A stretch of 64,000 nt of DNA from Karalla daura (GCA_029224185.1 CM055188.1:18202497-18266496); one strand, 5' to 3'; counted from the stretch's first letter, positions 1 to 13,515 are shown. Made by a program: numbers and translations. Notes: a model not told the origin generated them from the sequence alone.

Positions 1-997
1 GTTATTTGTTCGTTATTCATTCTCAATGTCATCTGAAATACCTACTTAAAAACTTTAAACTTTAGACATGATCCCATCACGCAAAGTAACTAATGGAAAA
101 TGCCCACAAACAAGCAAACCTGTTCACTGACACACTGGAGGAATAGCTGTTTGCATGTACTAGCTGATCCATGCACTTGATGTCAATAAGCCGGTGGATG
201 GATTTTGAACATTGAGAAAGAAAAGCCTGTTTAAAAACCTGTGTAGCTGATCAATTTGACAAGCATTCAGCGTTATAGTGTGGTGCTCGGTGACAGTTGA
301 TAGAAGTACAGACTGACGTGACAGTCTGGTGCCTTGGAATGGTAATAGCCTCACATTATTATTCTTAGAATATTTCAGAGCTGGGAAAAAGGCTCTTTTC
401 GTGATCCTGTGTGACTGATGTGTCATTCTCAATTCACAAATCCTGTATTGACACAGTTTCAAATGAGTGAAGTTTGTCTGTACTCTGCAGGTATCCAACT
501 ATATCTGGCATGGATGTAGTGTATAACACATTTTGATGGCAATGAGCAGAAAATTCATGTTAGCATGGAGTCAATGCTTGTGATTTGATATACACTACTT
601 TTATTTTTTATGCTTACCTTACTGTGTTAAAACAAGTACAACAGACACTGTTGTTGCTGCTTCTAGCTGTTGTTTTCCAGTGCAATTTAAGGTGTTATGA
701 GAGAAGATCTGACAGATGTTTTAAGACGTCGGACGTCTGGCACTTGTTAAAAAAAAGGTTTAGTAATGTGAGTGCCACATATGCATTTTCTGCATTAATT
801 CACTTCATTTAATTTTCATTGTTGCTTATTCTGTATAAGCGATCATGACATTGTGGCATGACATTGATTTCTAATCCCCTGCAGTGTGTGCATCCTCAGT
901 TGTTTGTACATGGGAATCCCATCTCTGCAGCTCCTGCAATGTGACAGCTGCTTTAAAAAATAGATTTTTGAGAAACCTTGAGGGATTATGGACTTAC
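1..997 (-). other. Intron (partial) after Ig6a
   Basis: Intron sequence downstream of the Ig6a exon. I looked on the minus strand for the expected next exon (family pattern GDLMIRNIQ...GKYxC) and saw none, so it must lie beyond position 1. No recognisable repeat or other feature. Confidence 0.7.
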
Positions 998-1173
998 ACC
1001 TCCCACTTTTTCGAAAAATCCACCATGGCTACCAAAGTGAATGAGCTGCTCATTGAAGAACCAGGTGAATTTGAGCTCCAGAGATGGGTCGTGGTTGACT
1101 TGGCAGGGCAGGACCACACTTTCCCCAACAGTGACATCCATTGTGGTCGGCAGGCTGGTTATGATGGTCGGCT
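998..1173 (-). CDS. cntn3: Contactin exon: Ig6, first half
   Basis: About 176 nt, acceptor gtgtattccag. The incoming G makes Glu, then PTIITSLPTTMDVTVGESV, VLPCQVNHDPSLELKFTWFF and NEQLIHFGSHGGFFEKVGG. The LPC Cys is the B-strand Cys of Ig6; its partner lies in the next exon, which is outside the window. MDVTVGES, LPCQVxHD and FEKVGG identify contactins 3 to 6. The 3' border is ambiguous by two bases: GGAG|gtgtaagt would end at 1000, while GGAGGT|gtaagt ends at 998. The second has the better intron consensus and is used here. Confidence 0.93.
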
Positions 1174-1892
1174 CTGGAATACACACAGTCACACCCATGG
1201 ACGTTTGATCAAAAATACTGTTCAGCTCCCCCATTTCTCAGGAATTACAACTCTGCACAGGAAATGGCTGTGCAAAAACAGCCAAGCCTCTCCATCATCC
1301 TTATGGATATGTCAGGCTCAGTTAATGGGGAGATATATGGGACAGAGCACACAGAAAACTAGGGCACACGGCTACAATAACTGGTATTAGTTTCGTCTCT
1401 TTGGGGACTTGTCTCTCCTGAGCAGACCCCCTGTGTCTCTGCTTGCTCAACCTTCAGCCTGGAACTCCCACCAGATTGGCCAGAAATTCCCAAAATGCAG
1501 CCCAAGGAAAACAGTAAACAGCAGTGAGCACTTCTTCCAGTTGTCACTTCTTTGTTTTCAAGCCTGCAGTGCATCGCAATGGCATCGCAAGGGGAATAAG
1601 GCAGGTGTCCCCTATCTGCACTTGTGTGTGCAGTGGAGGAAGAAGGCAGAAGGACGTGAGGGAGGAGAGGCAGAGGCTTTGTTCTTGCAGTGTACAGCAC
1701 CTGTCTCCCTCTTGGGGGTGCTGTGATTACTTGGTTGAAATTGCCACTCTGAGCACACAGACTAAATTAACCATGGCAAATGATCCCTGGACAGGCATAG
1801 ATTCATGTAGAAAGTGCCGGCAGTGCAGTCTTCATCCAGAGTGAATTCGATACCTTCATTGTATTTGCCCCCTCTATCCAATCCTCGACACG

Positions 1893-1913
1893 CACACACA
1901 CACACACACACAC
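1893..1913 (+). repeat. (CA)n microsatellite
   Basis: About ten uninterrupted CA units flanked by CACG variants. Confidence 0.9.
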
Positions 1914-2782
1914 GCATGGACCCACGCACACACACCAATGGCACATGCTCCCGATGTGATTCATCTAGTCGTTTTGTGATATCAAGCTGGAATGCTGTCG
2001 GCTGCTAGGTTTTGTCAGACATACAATGAAAGACTGTCTGAGAGCCATGGTCCTCTATTGCTGGGGCTAAATAGTGAAAGATGGTAGTGCAGTAAAGATG
2101 TGATAATAACACAGAGAAGGTATTCAAGGGTCTACTCTGCTCTTTCTCTTCTGTCTCTAAAGGCTGGTAATACAAGTGCAGCAAAGAAAAAGAGGAACTA
2201 AAATATTTAAAGGGTAAGAAACACCAAAGTAATAATAACAAAAAAACAGTCTGGATAGGCTTAGTATTTTTGTAGCAACAGTTCCTCTTAATAACTGATA
2301 ACAAAGGCTGACACTGCTTCTATGAGGCAAGAAAATATTTACTCCACTTTCAAGAACACAACTCACAAAATAAAAGTAAGTGGTAGTTTTTCATTTCTTT
2401 TGAGACATTTCTTGCTCTGTCTGTGACACCTAGTCTCTTTCCACCTCCATGTATTGTGACGGTGATGATGGGAAGATGCTACCTTCTTAGTCTCCTGTGT
2501 CATTATTTGTGATGGATTACGGACAACCAAGGTTGGTTACACAACTGCACACTGGGCTCTTGAACATAATTTGATTGATTCCTGTCTTGTATAATGCCTT
2601 GTTGCCTAGTGCCACTGTTACAAGAGGATGGTGCCTCATTCATTCTGCAGGGTCAATCAGGGACAAGACAGAGCATGGCGTTAACATGCTGAGCTAAAGT
2701 GGGTGGTGCAGAACAGGAAGCACTGTTGAGGTGAAGTACTTGAGTTTGAGTTTGCATATAGTCGTATGTAGGTGTATGCGGG

Positions 2783-2803
2783 TGTGTGTGTGTATATATA
2801 CAC
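2783..2803 (+). repeat. GT/TA microsatellite
   Basis: A short GTGTGTGT run passing into TATATATACAC; minor and probably variable. Confidence 0.7.
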
Positions 2804-3059
2804 ATGTAAGAGACAGGTCTCCCTGATTTTTCCAAAAGTGAACAGCTTTTTTTGTTTTGCAACTTGAGCGAACCTCAATGTTTTAAAGAACAGAATTTTC
2901 CATTTAAGAGAGAATGACTGTAGAAATCCATCTGTCCACTTTCCTGACCTGCTGTATCACCAATCTGTTGCAGGGTGCTTTTGTAACAGCTCATCATTAC
3001 CTAAAATTCAAAAGAAGAGATGGTCTTTTGGCAATGAACACAGAGTTCATGGGTCATAA

Positions 3060-3140
3060 AAGAGCAACAACTGCACAAAGGAGCTACATTTCCTTGAGGG
3101 AGTCATCCCAAATGGATCAATAAAGTTAAGTTTAAGTCTA
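3060..3140 (+). mobile_element. Possible LINE 3' tail
   Basis: CCTTGAGGGAGTCATCCC followed by AATCAATAAAG-like sequence and a TTAAGTTTAAGTCTAAG tail resembles the end of many fish LINEs (terminal short repeats after an ATCAATAAAGT motif). Too short for a firm call. Confidence 0.3.
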
Positions 3141-6100
3141 AGAAGAGTTGTGGAAGCCCACCAAATGATTTGGTAACATGGGCTCATTGTACGAACATCT
3201 GGACAAGCTGTGCTTCATGCTCCATGTTGTCAAAAATAAAGTTTCTTCAAAACCCAGTTTTCCTTTGTTTTCTAATACCAAATGAAGTTTTTTGTAATGC
3301 AGCCTGTTTTCCCAAAAATAATCTGGACTACAAACTTCAATGTAAAAAAAAAAAGCAAAACAAAAAACAAACTTGTCTACACTGGATGCTGAAAAAAAAC
3401 ACTAAATACTGTTGTTGTAGACTGTACTCTAACACTTCTGTACCAACCTGCTGGTCATCACTGACATATGGCTGCCTATTATCTTTGTACATGGGCCTCA
3501 GGAGCTGAATGATGCATCTATTTAACATAGTTTCCTGCAGTCAAAGCATAAATGGCAGTAGTAAACCGATTAGATAGATTGATCTAACACTACTTTGGTT
3601 TTGGGCTCTTAGTTTTGGATTTCTGATTGGACAAAAGAGAAAATTTGAATATAATACTTTGGCTCTGGTTAGTTGTACTTGGCATAGTTCACTTTTTTGG
3701 ACATTGAAAAGATTGAATACTATTTAATCGATCATGGAAATTGTTATCATGAAATAGTCAGAGCCTTAATACAGGGTATAATTTAAGTTACGAGTTTATC
3801 CTCATGATGGATATACAGTAGCTGTGAAATCGACGGATAAAGCTCCGTGTACTGAAATGTACACACACAGACTGACATTGCCTCCAATACGGATACATAA
3901 ACAACACTATACATTGACCAAAATGCTCTATCTTTACTTTCTCCTGTCTTAACATCCCCAGTTCTGTGTTTGCAGCCAGAAGTGAACACAGTATGATTTC
4001 AAAAGTTTTGAGCTCAATGACCATCTGTAATGATCGGAGGCAACCCTAATTGCAGTGGGTCCTCTCCTGTGTAATCAAAATTCAGGGAGCACATCTATAA
4101 TCAAGTGCAATTAATCTGCTAATATCCCCCTAGTGTTGGAATAATGGGGACATTAACAAAGCTCATCTGTTGTGACTGCACCTTCACTGTTTGCTAGGTG
4201 GCTTATTCACAGCAGGAGACACCAAATGCTTTTTGACAGGTATTTTTCAGCATTCATATAACCAAAGTCAATTTGAATAAACAACTGTCATCTCCCTTAA
4301 GGGCTGCTGCGACGACACCTTCCCACCGCCCCACCCGAACCCCCCTCCCCCAACACCCGTAAACAGGTTTCCAATCCTCAATGAAATAGTGCATGTAAAT
4401 TACCCCATCCCATTTTCCAAACAATATCGATTGTGACAGAAAGGCAGAAGATCATATACAGGAACATTTGTACACTGGCTCCAGAAAACAGGTTTAACGT
4501 ATGATGATGGAAAGCAGGCGAGTGAAAGAGGGTGTCAAATGAAGCCCATTTCCCTTTCATGAGAATAATAAGTGGATAAAGGTGCAGTTTATGCTGTGAA
4601 GATACACGTGGGCATGTTTCCTCGTAGCTTGATTGGAAAATCACATATAGGCCATCAACCTGAACCTACAGCATGAGCGGCAGGTTCAGCTGGGGGGCTT
4701 CTGTAACCATTTTCATTTCACAGTGTGTGATGAGTAAAAAGAAAGCACTGAGTGTGACTGTCTTTTCATTATGTCTAAAAGTTGAGCCCTGCGCTTAAAA
4801 ATTCACAGCAGTTGAGCAGCATGATTCTGTGGAAAGACACAAACACACTGACATTCCACACTGCTAATTTATGTACTTCAATTATGCAAGAGTTCCTGAT
4901 TATCTACGTAAAGAGGTAGAGTTGTCAATGGAAGGCAGAGTGAGGCATCAGCATAAATCGGAAGCAAGGTGCACTCTAAGCTTTCACCACATTCTTGACT
5001 GCTGCTGACTATCAAGCATTCATAATACATGACGTCTGTCTTTTATAATTCAGCAGAAAAAGGAAAGATGTCTTCATAGTGATTTACTAAAGAGCCTCTG
5101 GATTTGAAAACATTCATTTCCGTATCATGTGTTGTATTTCTGGATTTTAAAAAAATAGCGCAAGGATACAATCCAGAGCACTTGGCTTGCAGCTATAGTT
5201 ATGGTTATATTGACACGAATCAGTGCTTTTCTACAGAATTAATCAAAGAATGTATTTGATTTAGGTTTTTCTTAGAGCTTCGCCGCGTGCCGTTGACTGT
5301 GCATTTCAAAGGATTTTACAGATTGTGAACTTGTAGAAGAATGACAATTAAATGGATTGAACCTCTGAGAAAAAATCATAAACTAGAGAGGAAGAAGTTG
5401 AAACTCTGTCTTCAAGGGAGGGGAAAAAATGATTTAGCTTCAGAGAGTGATGGAGAACATACAGCTCTATTTTGTCACCATACATTCTGGGGAGCTGGAG
5501 AAAGATTGGGCATGACTTAATTAGGTTTTTTCTTCCTTTCCTTTTTCTCTTGTACCTGTCATTGCCTGGCAAGCAGGTCGACTCAGCACAAACTCACGCA
5601 AATCAGTGTGTGCTGCTTGTTTACATGTGGTTATGCTGAATTCTTTATAAATTGCTCTCCGTGAAATAAATGTTCAGGGTGAGTTCCTGAGGCGTGATCT
5701 TGCACAAGCTGTTTACCCTGACATTTTAAAACTGATGTAATACAATGGCTGTTGCAGTTTTCGTCTAAAATACTTTATATAAAGATTCCAATAATCTATG
5801 AAATAAACATGCAGATCTATACTGGACCTTTTAAATATATGCCATGAACTTTTTTCCCCTAGGGCCAATATACTGAAGATCAATAATTCTTTAAATCTAC
5901 TCAAGCCAAGGCAAATAAACAACAACGGCACAAATAAATTGAGCGACCTCTGTGAAAATGGGATCACTGTGAGGGTATAGTTCATTGAATATGTCAGCAA
6001 GTCTTCCAGAAAACTGGAGGAGGTGAAAACACTGCCTGTGGACAAGAAAACAGCAATGTGCACAGAATATAGCAACTCAATTCACACCCAGACTGCATTC

Positions 6101-8118
6101 ATTTCAATCAATGCACAGCAAGGCCAGATTCATCTAATACACTGAGTTTATACAATATATTATGCATGAAAACAAGCAAACAAAAATTATATGAAATATT
6201 TTAGATGCAATGAAAAGAAAAACATTATAATTATATGATGCCACAGGTTAACATGTCAAGGTGGTCCAGTTTTTATGCTGTTGTCAAGGACAGAATATAA
6301 AACATTTAAACTCAGATCTAAAGGTGACCGCATTTGGCAAAGGTCTTACATCCTTTAAAGGATTTTTGCAGCACTGTGCTGCACCGTAATCAAATTCTGT
6401 ACCCTAAGCTTTGTTTGCACTTGGGGAACAGTTTGCAGCTTTCCACCTGATGACCTGGGAGAAAGAGGAGGTCCATGTTATAAAATAAATTTGGTCCTTA
6501 ACAGCTGAGAAATGTATAGATTTGTAACCAAACTCTTTTCATTGACACCCTTGAAAATAGTGCTGTCCTCAGGACTGGTGAGGACTGAGGACTCAGTTCT
6601 CTTGGTCTCTGTTAGGACTCTAGAAACAGAACTGCACTTGGATGAGAGGTTTCTGTGAAGTCCAGACAGAATCGCTAAATCCTGCCCGGGCATAAGTCCT
6701 CTGATTCTTGTTATGTTTTTCACAGATGAATATAGACTTTGTAATTTATTTGACTTGTTCATTGAAGTTTTACCCTGACATTCTAATTAATTTCTAACTT
6801 TTTGATGTTTTCAGATATGATGTCAAATTCAGCACTATGGTCATTTTCAGCCTCCTTTTTTGTGACAAACAGTGATGTAAAAAATGAGGCCCATCCAATT
6901 ATTCATTTTCTGCATTCATTTGCAAAGAGAATCTATGGGACAGCAACAGCTTGGTCTGACAGAAAAAAGTAAATTACTGTGTTGTTTTGTGTAGTTCAAT
7001 TCTGTATAATTTGTCTAACATGATCTGCTAGAAATGTATGTATTCAGTAAATGAGGTCAACGCTGTGCATAATACTGAATGCATAAAGATAAAGATAAAG
7101 AAAATTTCAAGTTTTATTGAAGAAAACAATTGATTTAAATTGCTAAATTTGACAGTGGAAATGAGCCAAAATGTATTTATGTTGTGGGACTGTTGCTAAT
7201 GAGTTGAAGACAAAAAGCTTACCTTGTCCTTTATAGTTCTAAATTATTAATGAATATGTTGACATCTTGCATAATCAAAGTCAATTTAAAGTTTTGCTTA
7301 TAGCCATCTGTGCTCAGTAGAAGACCCTGGTAACATCAGTCGCATTAACAACATTCTTAAATTTATGAATGAGGTTGTCTACTAGATCATTTATTGAGGA
7401 TACTTAGGTAGTGAAGGGCTATTTCTGAGTGTAGATCCTTCTCTTTATTGAAGTAACAGCTGTCAATCATGTGCAGACTTTAGGAATAATATCAATATTA
7501 TTTAGAATAAGTGTGCATCTTCAATTGCAGCCAGTGCTATTTTTGTGCTGAGGTAGTCCAAATGTGACCAAAACGGTAGAAACGTTTCTACTTCGTTCTG
7601 GGGTATAGCAAAGTCATAGCATTGCTACAGAAATGCAACCATCAGACAGAATGTCCAACAACATTGTCTGACAGTAGTGGAGACACATAGGCAGTGAGCT
7701 GAATGTTTTCAGCACCTCTGCAAACACACATAGCAGCCGAGGTGTGTCTATCTCCCTCACAATGACATTACAGAGAGGATGCCCCGTTCCTCATGACTTA
7801 TCAAAAGATGGAAAGAGAGGAGAGAAGAGTCGGAAGCTTCACAAATCGGTGTCCTTCTGCTCTATTCTGGTGGTGTTTTATGTATGAAATCGAATACTTG
7901 GGGTGAGTTTTTCAAGGAGCAGAATGAAATATCAAACAGCTCAACATACTGTCAGAATGAAAAAAAGACATGCATTTGAAAAAATAAAGCTTATCCTGGG
8001 CTTTTATGGTCAGGGCACTGCTGACTGAAAAACAAGTTAAGATGAAAAAAAGAAAAAAGACAGAAAGAAAAAGAAAAGAAAAATCCCTGATGAAATGTAC
8101 AGAGGGAAAAGGAAATAC

Positions 8119-8246
8119 CTTTAACTGTAATGCTTCCTGTGCTGCTTGCAACGCCAAACTGGTTTCTTGCCACACAGGTGTAAAGACCTGCGTCGGATTT
8201 GGTTGCGTTCCATATCCGAAGGTTGCCATTGCCCAGAATGGAGATC
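8119..8246 (-). CDS. cntn3: Contactin exon: Ig5, second half
   Basis: 128-nt exon, acceptor tatgcctgcag, donor AAAG|gtattt. AG from the previous exon plus G makes Arg, then ISILGNGNLRIWNATKSDAG, LYTCVARNQFG and VASSTGSITVK. The YTC Cys closes the Ig5 disulfide and N-A-T is a predicted N-glycosylation sequon. GNLRIxNxTKSDAGxYTC is a contactin Ig5 signature, closest to CNTN4 wording; NQFG is shared with CNTN3 and CNTN6. Human paralogues have EDG or NDG where this has GNG. The upstream intron is the largest in the window (16 kb). The donor gtattt is poor, so exon definition may lean on other signals. Confidence 0.95.
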
Positions 8247-9648
8247 CTGCAGGCATAAAAAATACAATTAGGTTGATTTATATGACTGCTGTATCACCAG
8301 TTTGTGCTTTTGGTAGAAAAAGAAGAAGAAAAATCTGCAATGCTTTGTAAAATTGTGTGACTGGGATGACACAGCTGCGAAGTACATAATACACAGCAAC
8401 TAACATTTCTCAGCATGTCTAATTAAGTTCAACTATTTTCCGGGGTAAGTAATTTAGTGCAGAACTTCAAACTATCTAGGACAACAGCGGCTTCATGCCC
8501 TTTACACAATGGCCACAAGTGTTTCAAAAAAGGTCAAAAGTCCTTAGGAAAACTTGACATTTTCAAAATAACAAGCAAAAATGGAAATTGTGCCCTTGAA
8601 AGGAAGGTACTGTGGGAAATCAAGGATGGACCAGCTCATCAAAGCACACTGAATTTTAATTATGTGAAATGCTCTGCTGAATCTGCAAACTGTAAATATG
8701 AACCAGCATCAGCCTGACTGTGAGTGGGGGGAAAATGATGTGTGGCCAGAGAATTGCTCTGTTCACCTGTGAAGAGAGTCAAAGGAGTCAAAGCAAATAG
8801 ATTCATTCACCTCCCCATAGCAATGAAATTATTCCAGCAAGGGAGAAACTAACCACAGACCCTTTGGTGTCTCTGTTGATAACATTTTGATTGACACGCA
8901 CTTATTAAAGAATGGACGTTCTTTATTCTAGTAGTATGTTATCCCACACAAATATGCACTACATTTGAATATTATAACAACTAAGATTGGTGAAGAGTCA
9001 ATGCAATGTAAAAGAGGTTGCACTTTGCATAACAATATGAGCTTTCTTTCCTCCACTTTAGCACTTGAGCGCAAGGCTGAATGCACCCTGAATTCTAAAA
9101 GTTTTAAATAAAAATAAATAGTTATTAACTACTGTTGCTGTCAATCACTTCACAGGAAGTATTTATTCTTGGTTAGTTTTAGCGAAAGCTGGATCATTTA
9201 ACTGACAGTCTGTTATGACTGCTTGTTAGCGCTTATGAAAACAAAGTGTTTCTTCTTCAATTCAAAATGTAACTACATGGCTGAGTTTATTAGAAATTCA
9301 AAAGGCTAAAAAAAAAAACGTGTTGGTGTATAAACTGACTGTCAATCCCTTGATTCAGTTTAGATGGATTTGTGCACTGCTTTTGGTCGATTCAAAACAA
9401 ATTTTTGACAGTTGGAGATAATTGATCATGCAGCCACTTGCTGCACAGAGGAGTTTAATAGTGACGGCTGTAATCTTGAATGACACATAAACCAGGTCAA
9501 CAGTTTCACTCTTGTTTGGTGAATGCACTGTGTTCGTTTGTGCCAGTGACACATTTAACCGGCTGTACATCTGACATGAGGTTGATATAGAGTGACACAG
9601 TGTGATATTACCCCCCAAAACCTTGTTCAATTGTGTCTCTTTTAGGTG

Positions 9649-9671
9649 GTGTGTGTGTGTGTGTGTGTGTG
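9649..9671 (+). repeat. (GT)n microsatellite
   Basis: Eleven GT units. In the contactin pre-mRNA it reads as CA. Confidence 0.9.
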
Positions 9672-11354
9672 AAACGACAGCTAGTGTAAGTGAATCTATT
9701 TGGTATAACCACATGGTACTGCTGAGTGCAGGCTTCTTGGGTTATATCAGGCTGAGAGAAAAGTGCTGAATGCAAAGTAGACAGCAATGGTCATCAGTTA
9801 CATGAGAAGCATATCACTGTGTGGGATGGCGCACAGTTAATGACATTAAAACTGGAGGCCGATAAATTTGAAGAAAATGGCCCATTAAATGGCACCGCTG
9901 TCCTACAACTGGCCATAACCCCGAGCAGAGTAAGCACAATTAAAACTACTTCTATACATTAATTACATTGCAATAATGCTGCTCTGTGTGTATCGCAAAG
10001 TTTGTTTAATGACTCATGTCATTTAATGGAACAAAGGGAATTGTAAACTAAAAGTAATAGTTGTGCATTATGCTATTTTAAAACAAACACAATCCCCCCA
10101 GAGAAAAAAAGAACAAAAAACAAAACAAAACAAAAAAACCAAATAGACATCTATTATCTATAATCTGGAAACCTTTTGGTAATCAGTCAGAGTGAAAACA
10201 AATGGGGAAACATGTTTTTTTTTTATAACTAGAACAAGCTGTGACCTGATGCAAATTAACCAGCACAAGGCTCAAAGCAATACCTCAACATAACTAAATA
10301 CCTTCATTTGCGCACTGGGCTCTGCATGTGCCCAATCTCCTTATCCCCAGGGACAAAATAGCTATCATGTGACTTGTGCACCATGCATCTTGTAAGAGGA
10401 GGCTCTACAGAGAGTGAACAAGTAGTGCTGCATGTGAGTACAATGGTCTTTATAGAGAGTTAAATCCCCAGTAGCTCTCTTGTAAAGCCAAGACTGTTGT
10501 TAGCCATTCAGCTCGGAGCCTTCCTTATTCTAATGCTTCATATAGAGACTCAGGAAGCACTCTCTTTTCACTGATATTACAGAGAAAGGAGCAGACGGAC
10601 ACAAGTGCTTTGCATTTTAGTCTGAAGCTAATGGAAGATGAGGCAGATGAGGTCAAACACATTGGAAATGAACCGAGGCACAGTCGTGGTGAATAAGAGA
10701 TGGAGCTTTACTATTAACACGTTTCAGTTTTGCTCCTGCCTTCACCTTTCCCTGCCATGGCCCAGACATCATGTCTGTGCGGTGTGCCCATTATGTGAGG
10801 AGATATTTCCCACCTACATCTGGGTAGAAGCCAGCAGAGGAGCACATATCAATAATTCACATGTGAGATGAACACAAGTGCCACTCCTTTCATTCCTGCC
10901 TCACACAGGTTTAATGGACAGAGCAATAATTCTCCTAAAAAGAAACAACAATTTTGAGGAAGACAAGATGGCCAAATGCACTTGAGTAATTCTAAAAAAC
11001 AGGTGTGTATTTTGGGTGAGATCAAGCCTCCGAATACAGGGCCTGTACAGTGCTCAGCCTCCCCGCTCACTGACAAGATGAAAGAGACAAATAACATCAG
11101 TCATAGAGCAGTGTAAAGTGGAAATCTCTGGAAAAAGCCCCAGTCCAAAGTAAAAGCCTGTTTTTGTTATTTCCTTACATTCTCTTTGAGACGCTGTTAA
11201 CAGATGCAGACGTTGCCTTTTTGTCAGCGTCCTCACAATCAAAAAGACACTTGAAAGCCTAGTTTTGATGTTTCATTCAGACATATTCTGTCTTTGATCT
11301 GCTTGATAAATTCTACATTGTGAGAGAAAACTCACAATCCAAATAATGAGTTCC

Positions 11355-11375
11355 AAAAAAAAAAAAAAAAAAAAA
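11355..11375 (+). repeat. Poly-A run
   Basis: 21 consecutive A. Could be a retroposon tail, but no element was recognised upstream of it. Confidence 0.85.
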
Positions 11376-13143
11376 GCAAAAGACGAAGAAAATTGTGGGT
11401 TCAGAGCAGTGGCTTTGACTTAAGTTTGGGGAAGGTATATGGAAGAGCAGCTTTCTAATGGCAGCAGCAGGAACCTTATGCTCACATGCTGAAATTAAAC
11501 ACAAACATATGACCTCACTAAAGAAGAATTGGACGCACTCATAGAAATTCACCAAACTACATACCTGATTACTGATTAGACTCTGATTTAAGGGTTTGAA
11601 ACAGGACTGTCCTCTGGTTTGACTGCAGGGTGGAGGACTGTATCTGTCCCTACTTAATTAACAGAGTTAATAAAACAGGCTAGTGAAAATAGGGGTTAAG
11701 ATTCTATCAGTGGAATCGCTCAGCCATGAGACCACAGGAAGAGAGACCGTCACAAGCATACGGTGATTTCACCATATAATTAGTCTCCACTCAGGCCTTT
11801 TGTACACAAAGATTATTGCCTCAATGCACACACAGCCTGCTTAACTCACCAATACAGCAGACATTTTCTTTCAAATTCCAGTCTACTAAATGGTATAGAG
11901 TACCTGCGAAAAAGGTACTGCAGGGGATGGTCTGATATTGTGTTTGCCAGCCATGGGAAACTCAAAGATAAGGTGAGGTGTGTCTATGTTGCTGTTCCCG
12001 ACCTGTGCTGACCATCGTTGACCTACCTGGAGGTGATGTTTCTAATCATAATTGTATCAAAAATGTCCACCTTGCTAACAACACTGGAGGCAATGGGCTG
12101 AAAATACAGCGTGCGTGCAGCGCAAGAGGTGAGGTCACAGTATCCTCTGAGCCTGCACAAGGGGTGGGACCTAACTTCAGGTGTTGATCTATGCTCTCGA
12201 CTGCTTAAAAAACCCTGAAGTGTACAGGGGGAGGGGCTGTGTAAGATAAATTGAAAGGCTTACTCTCCTCAGGTTCCCCACTGTGTGCTGTACTGGAGAG
12301 AAAACTGCCTTGTCAGCGGCATAAATCAAGTCCAGCTGTGTAGTGTGGACCCAGGATGCTACAACCTGCCAAGCACAATACAACTATAGTGCAACTTCTA
12401 AGATTTGCATTTTATGCTGTGCCGTGATAAACAAATGGGCTTTCTTTCCTTGCAAGCCTCAAGACATCCAGGTCAACAGTCAATTAGAAATTGGAGGAAT
12501 TGTTTTTTTTTTCTTCTTCTTTCAGTCAACAAAGCAATTGGTTCGAGGTGAGGACACCTGGGCATTTAACTTTGACAATTCTCCGATATAAGTGTAATTG
12601 ATATAGATTTTTGCTGTAACTCAGACTTCTACCAATGACGATTATGTTGTCACATGGATCATAAGCCACAACCAAACATCAGAGCATTAACCACAAGGCT
12701 CTATGATTGGATAGCTTATGCTGAAGTAATTGAAAATGTAAAGCTTCACCCAAATTTTAAAACACTTAAAAAAAGCTACTGCATGACTATGTATTACCAA
12801 GATGTAGGCAGGGACATCAGGGTTTCTGTTCTCTGTTCTGTTTTGTTTGTTGCTTTCTTTTTGTATAACTATTTTATAGATAGGAATAGAACTTGCACAC
12901 TCAAAATCCATTATACTGTATGCACCTCTCAAGGAATGGGTGCCAAGATAATAAGAAAAGTTTCAACTTTAATTATGAAGAAATGAATTAAAATAAATGT
13001 AAAGCATAATATAGTATCTGGTCCCATTTCAACAAGAGGAGAAGAAAGTGCCAAGATTAAATAATGTCCCCAGGCACAAAAATACTGTTACTTTTTTTTA
13101 AACAAAGCTTGTAATGAAAAAAGAAAAGAAAACTTAAAAAAAA

Positions 13144-13207
<64 letters not shown>

Positions 13208-13214
13208 ACACACA
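13144..13214 (+). repeat. (TC)n-(CA)n compound microsatellite
   Basis: About 7 TC units followed by about 27 CA units with a single T interruption near the end. Complementary to the (GT)n tract 240 bp away. Confidence 0.95.
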
Positions 13215-13452
13215 TTCTACTCTCTGTGGAGGACTTCAGTGTAAATGAATACTTTCTGTATATTGATACAGTGTACAGTGGTATGCATTTCCTATATGGA
13301 GATATGTTAATGAAGCAGGTAGAGGGAAAACACCTTAATTCTTTCCTGTTTAACCTGATGCAAATTTGTCCGTAAATGCATGGAGAAGGGAGGTGGAGTG
13401 GCGGCGGGGTGTGGGGGTGGAGTGTGTACGTCTGTGTCTGTGTGGTAGTGGT

Positions 13453-13453
<1 letters not shown>

Positions 13454-13502
<49 letters not shown>

Positions 13503-13515
13503 GGGGGGCTGGGGG
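13454..13515 (+). repeat. (GT)n microsatellite plus G-quadruplex run
   Basis: About 20 GT units to 13493, then GGGTGGGTGGGGGGGCTGGG plus GG (13494-13515): four G-runs with loops of 1, 1 and 2 nt, a textbook G-quadruplex on the plus (template) strand. Confidence 0.9.

Larger units (their letters stand above)
1174..8118 (-). other. Intron between Ig5b and Ig6a exons (6.9 kb)
   Basis: Holds a (CA)n tract near 1.9 kb, a GT/TA tract near 2.79 kb, a possible retroposon tail near 3.1 kb and a G-quadruplex motif at 4322-4358 on the transcribed-sense strand. The rest is AT-rich, with no exon or gene seen on either strand. Confidence 0.8.

Noticed and set aside
1..997. Search for the Ig6b exon (next in the gene)
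   Set aside because: No GDLMIRNIQ-like or GKYxC-like translation on the minus strand; the exon must be outside the window.
884..1390. 168-codon plus-strand ORF
   Set aside because: Lies antisense over the contactin Ig6a exon; the minus strand encodes an unmistakable Ig domain with splice sites, so this frame is a shadow.
7576..7591. 16-bp perfect palindrome GTAGAAACGTTTCTAC
   Set aside because: About one such palindrome is expected by chance in 64 kb.
12503..12526. T-rich tract ending TTCTTTCAG on the plus strand, like a 3' splice site
   Set aside because: No coding exon follows on the plus strand; a chance decoy.
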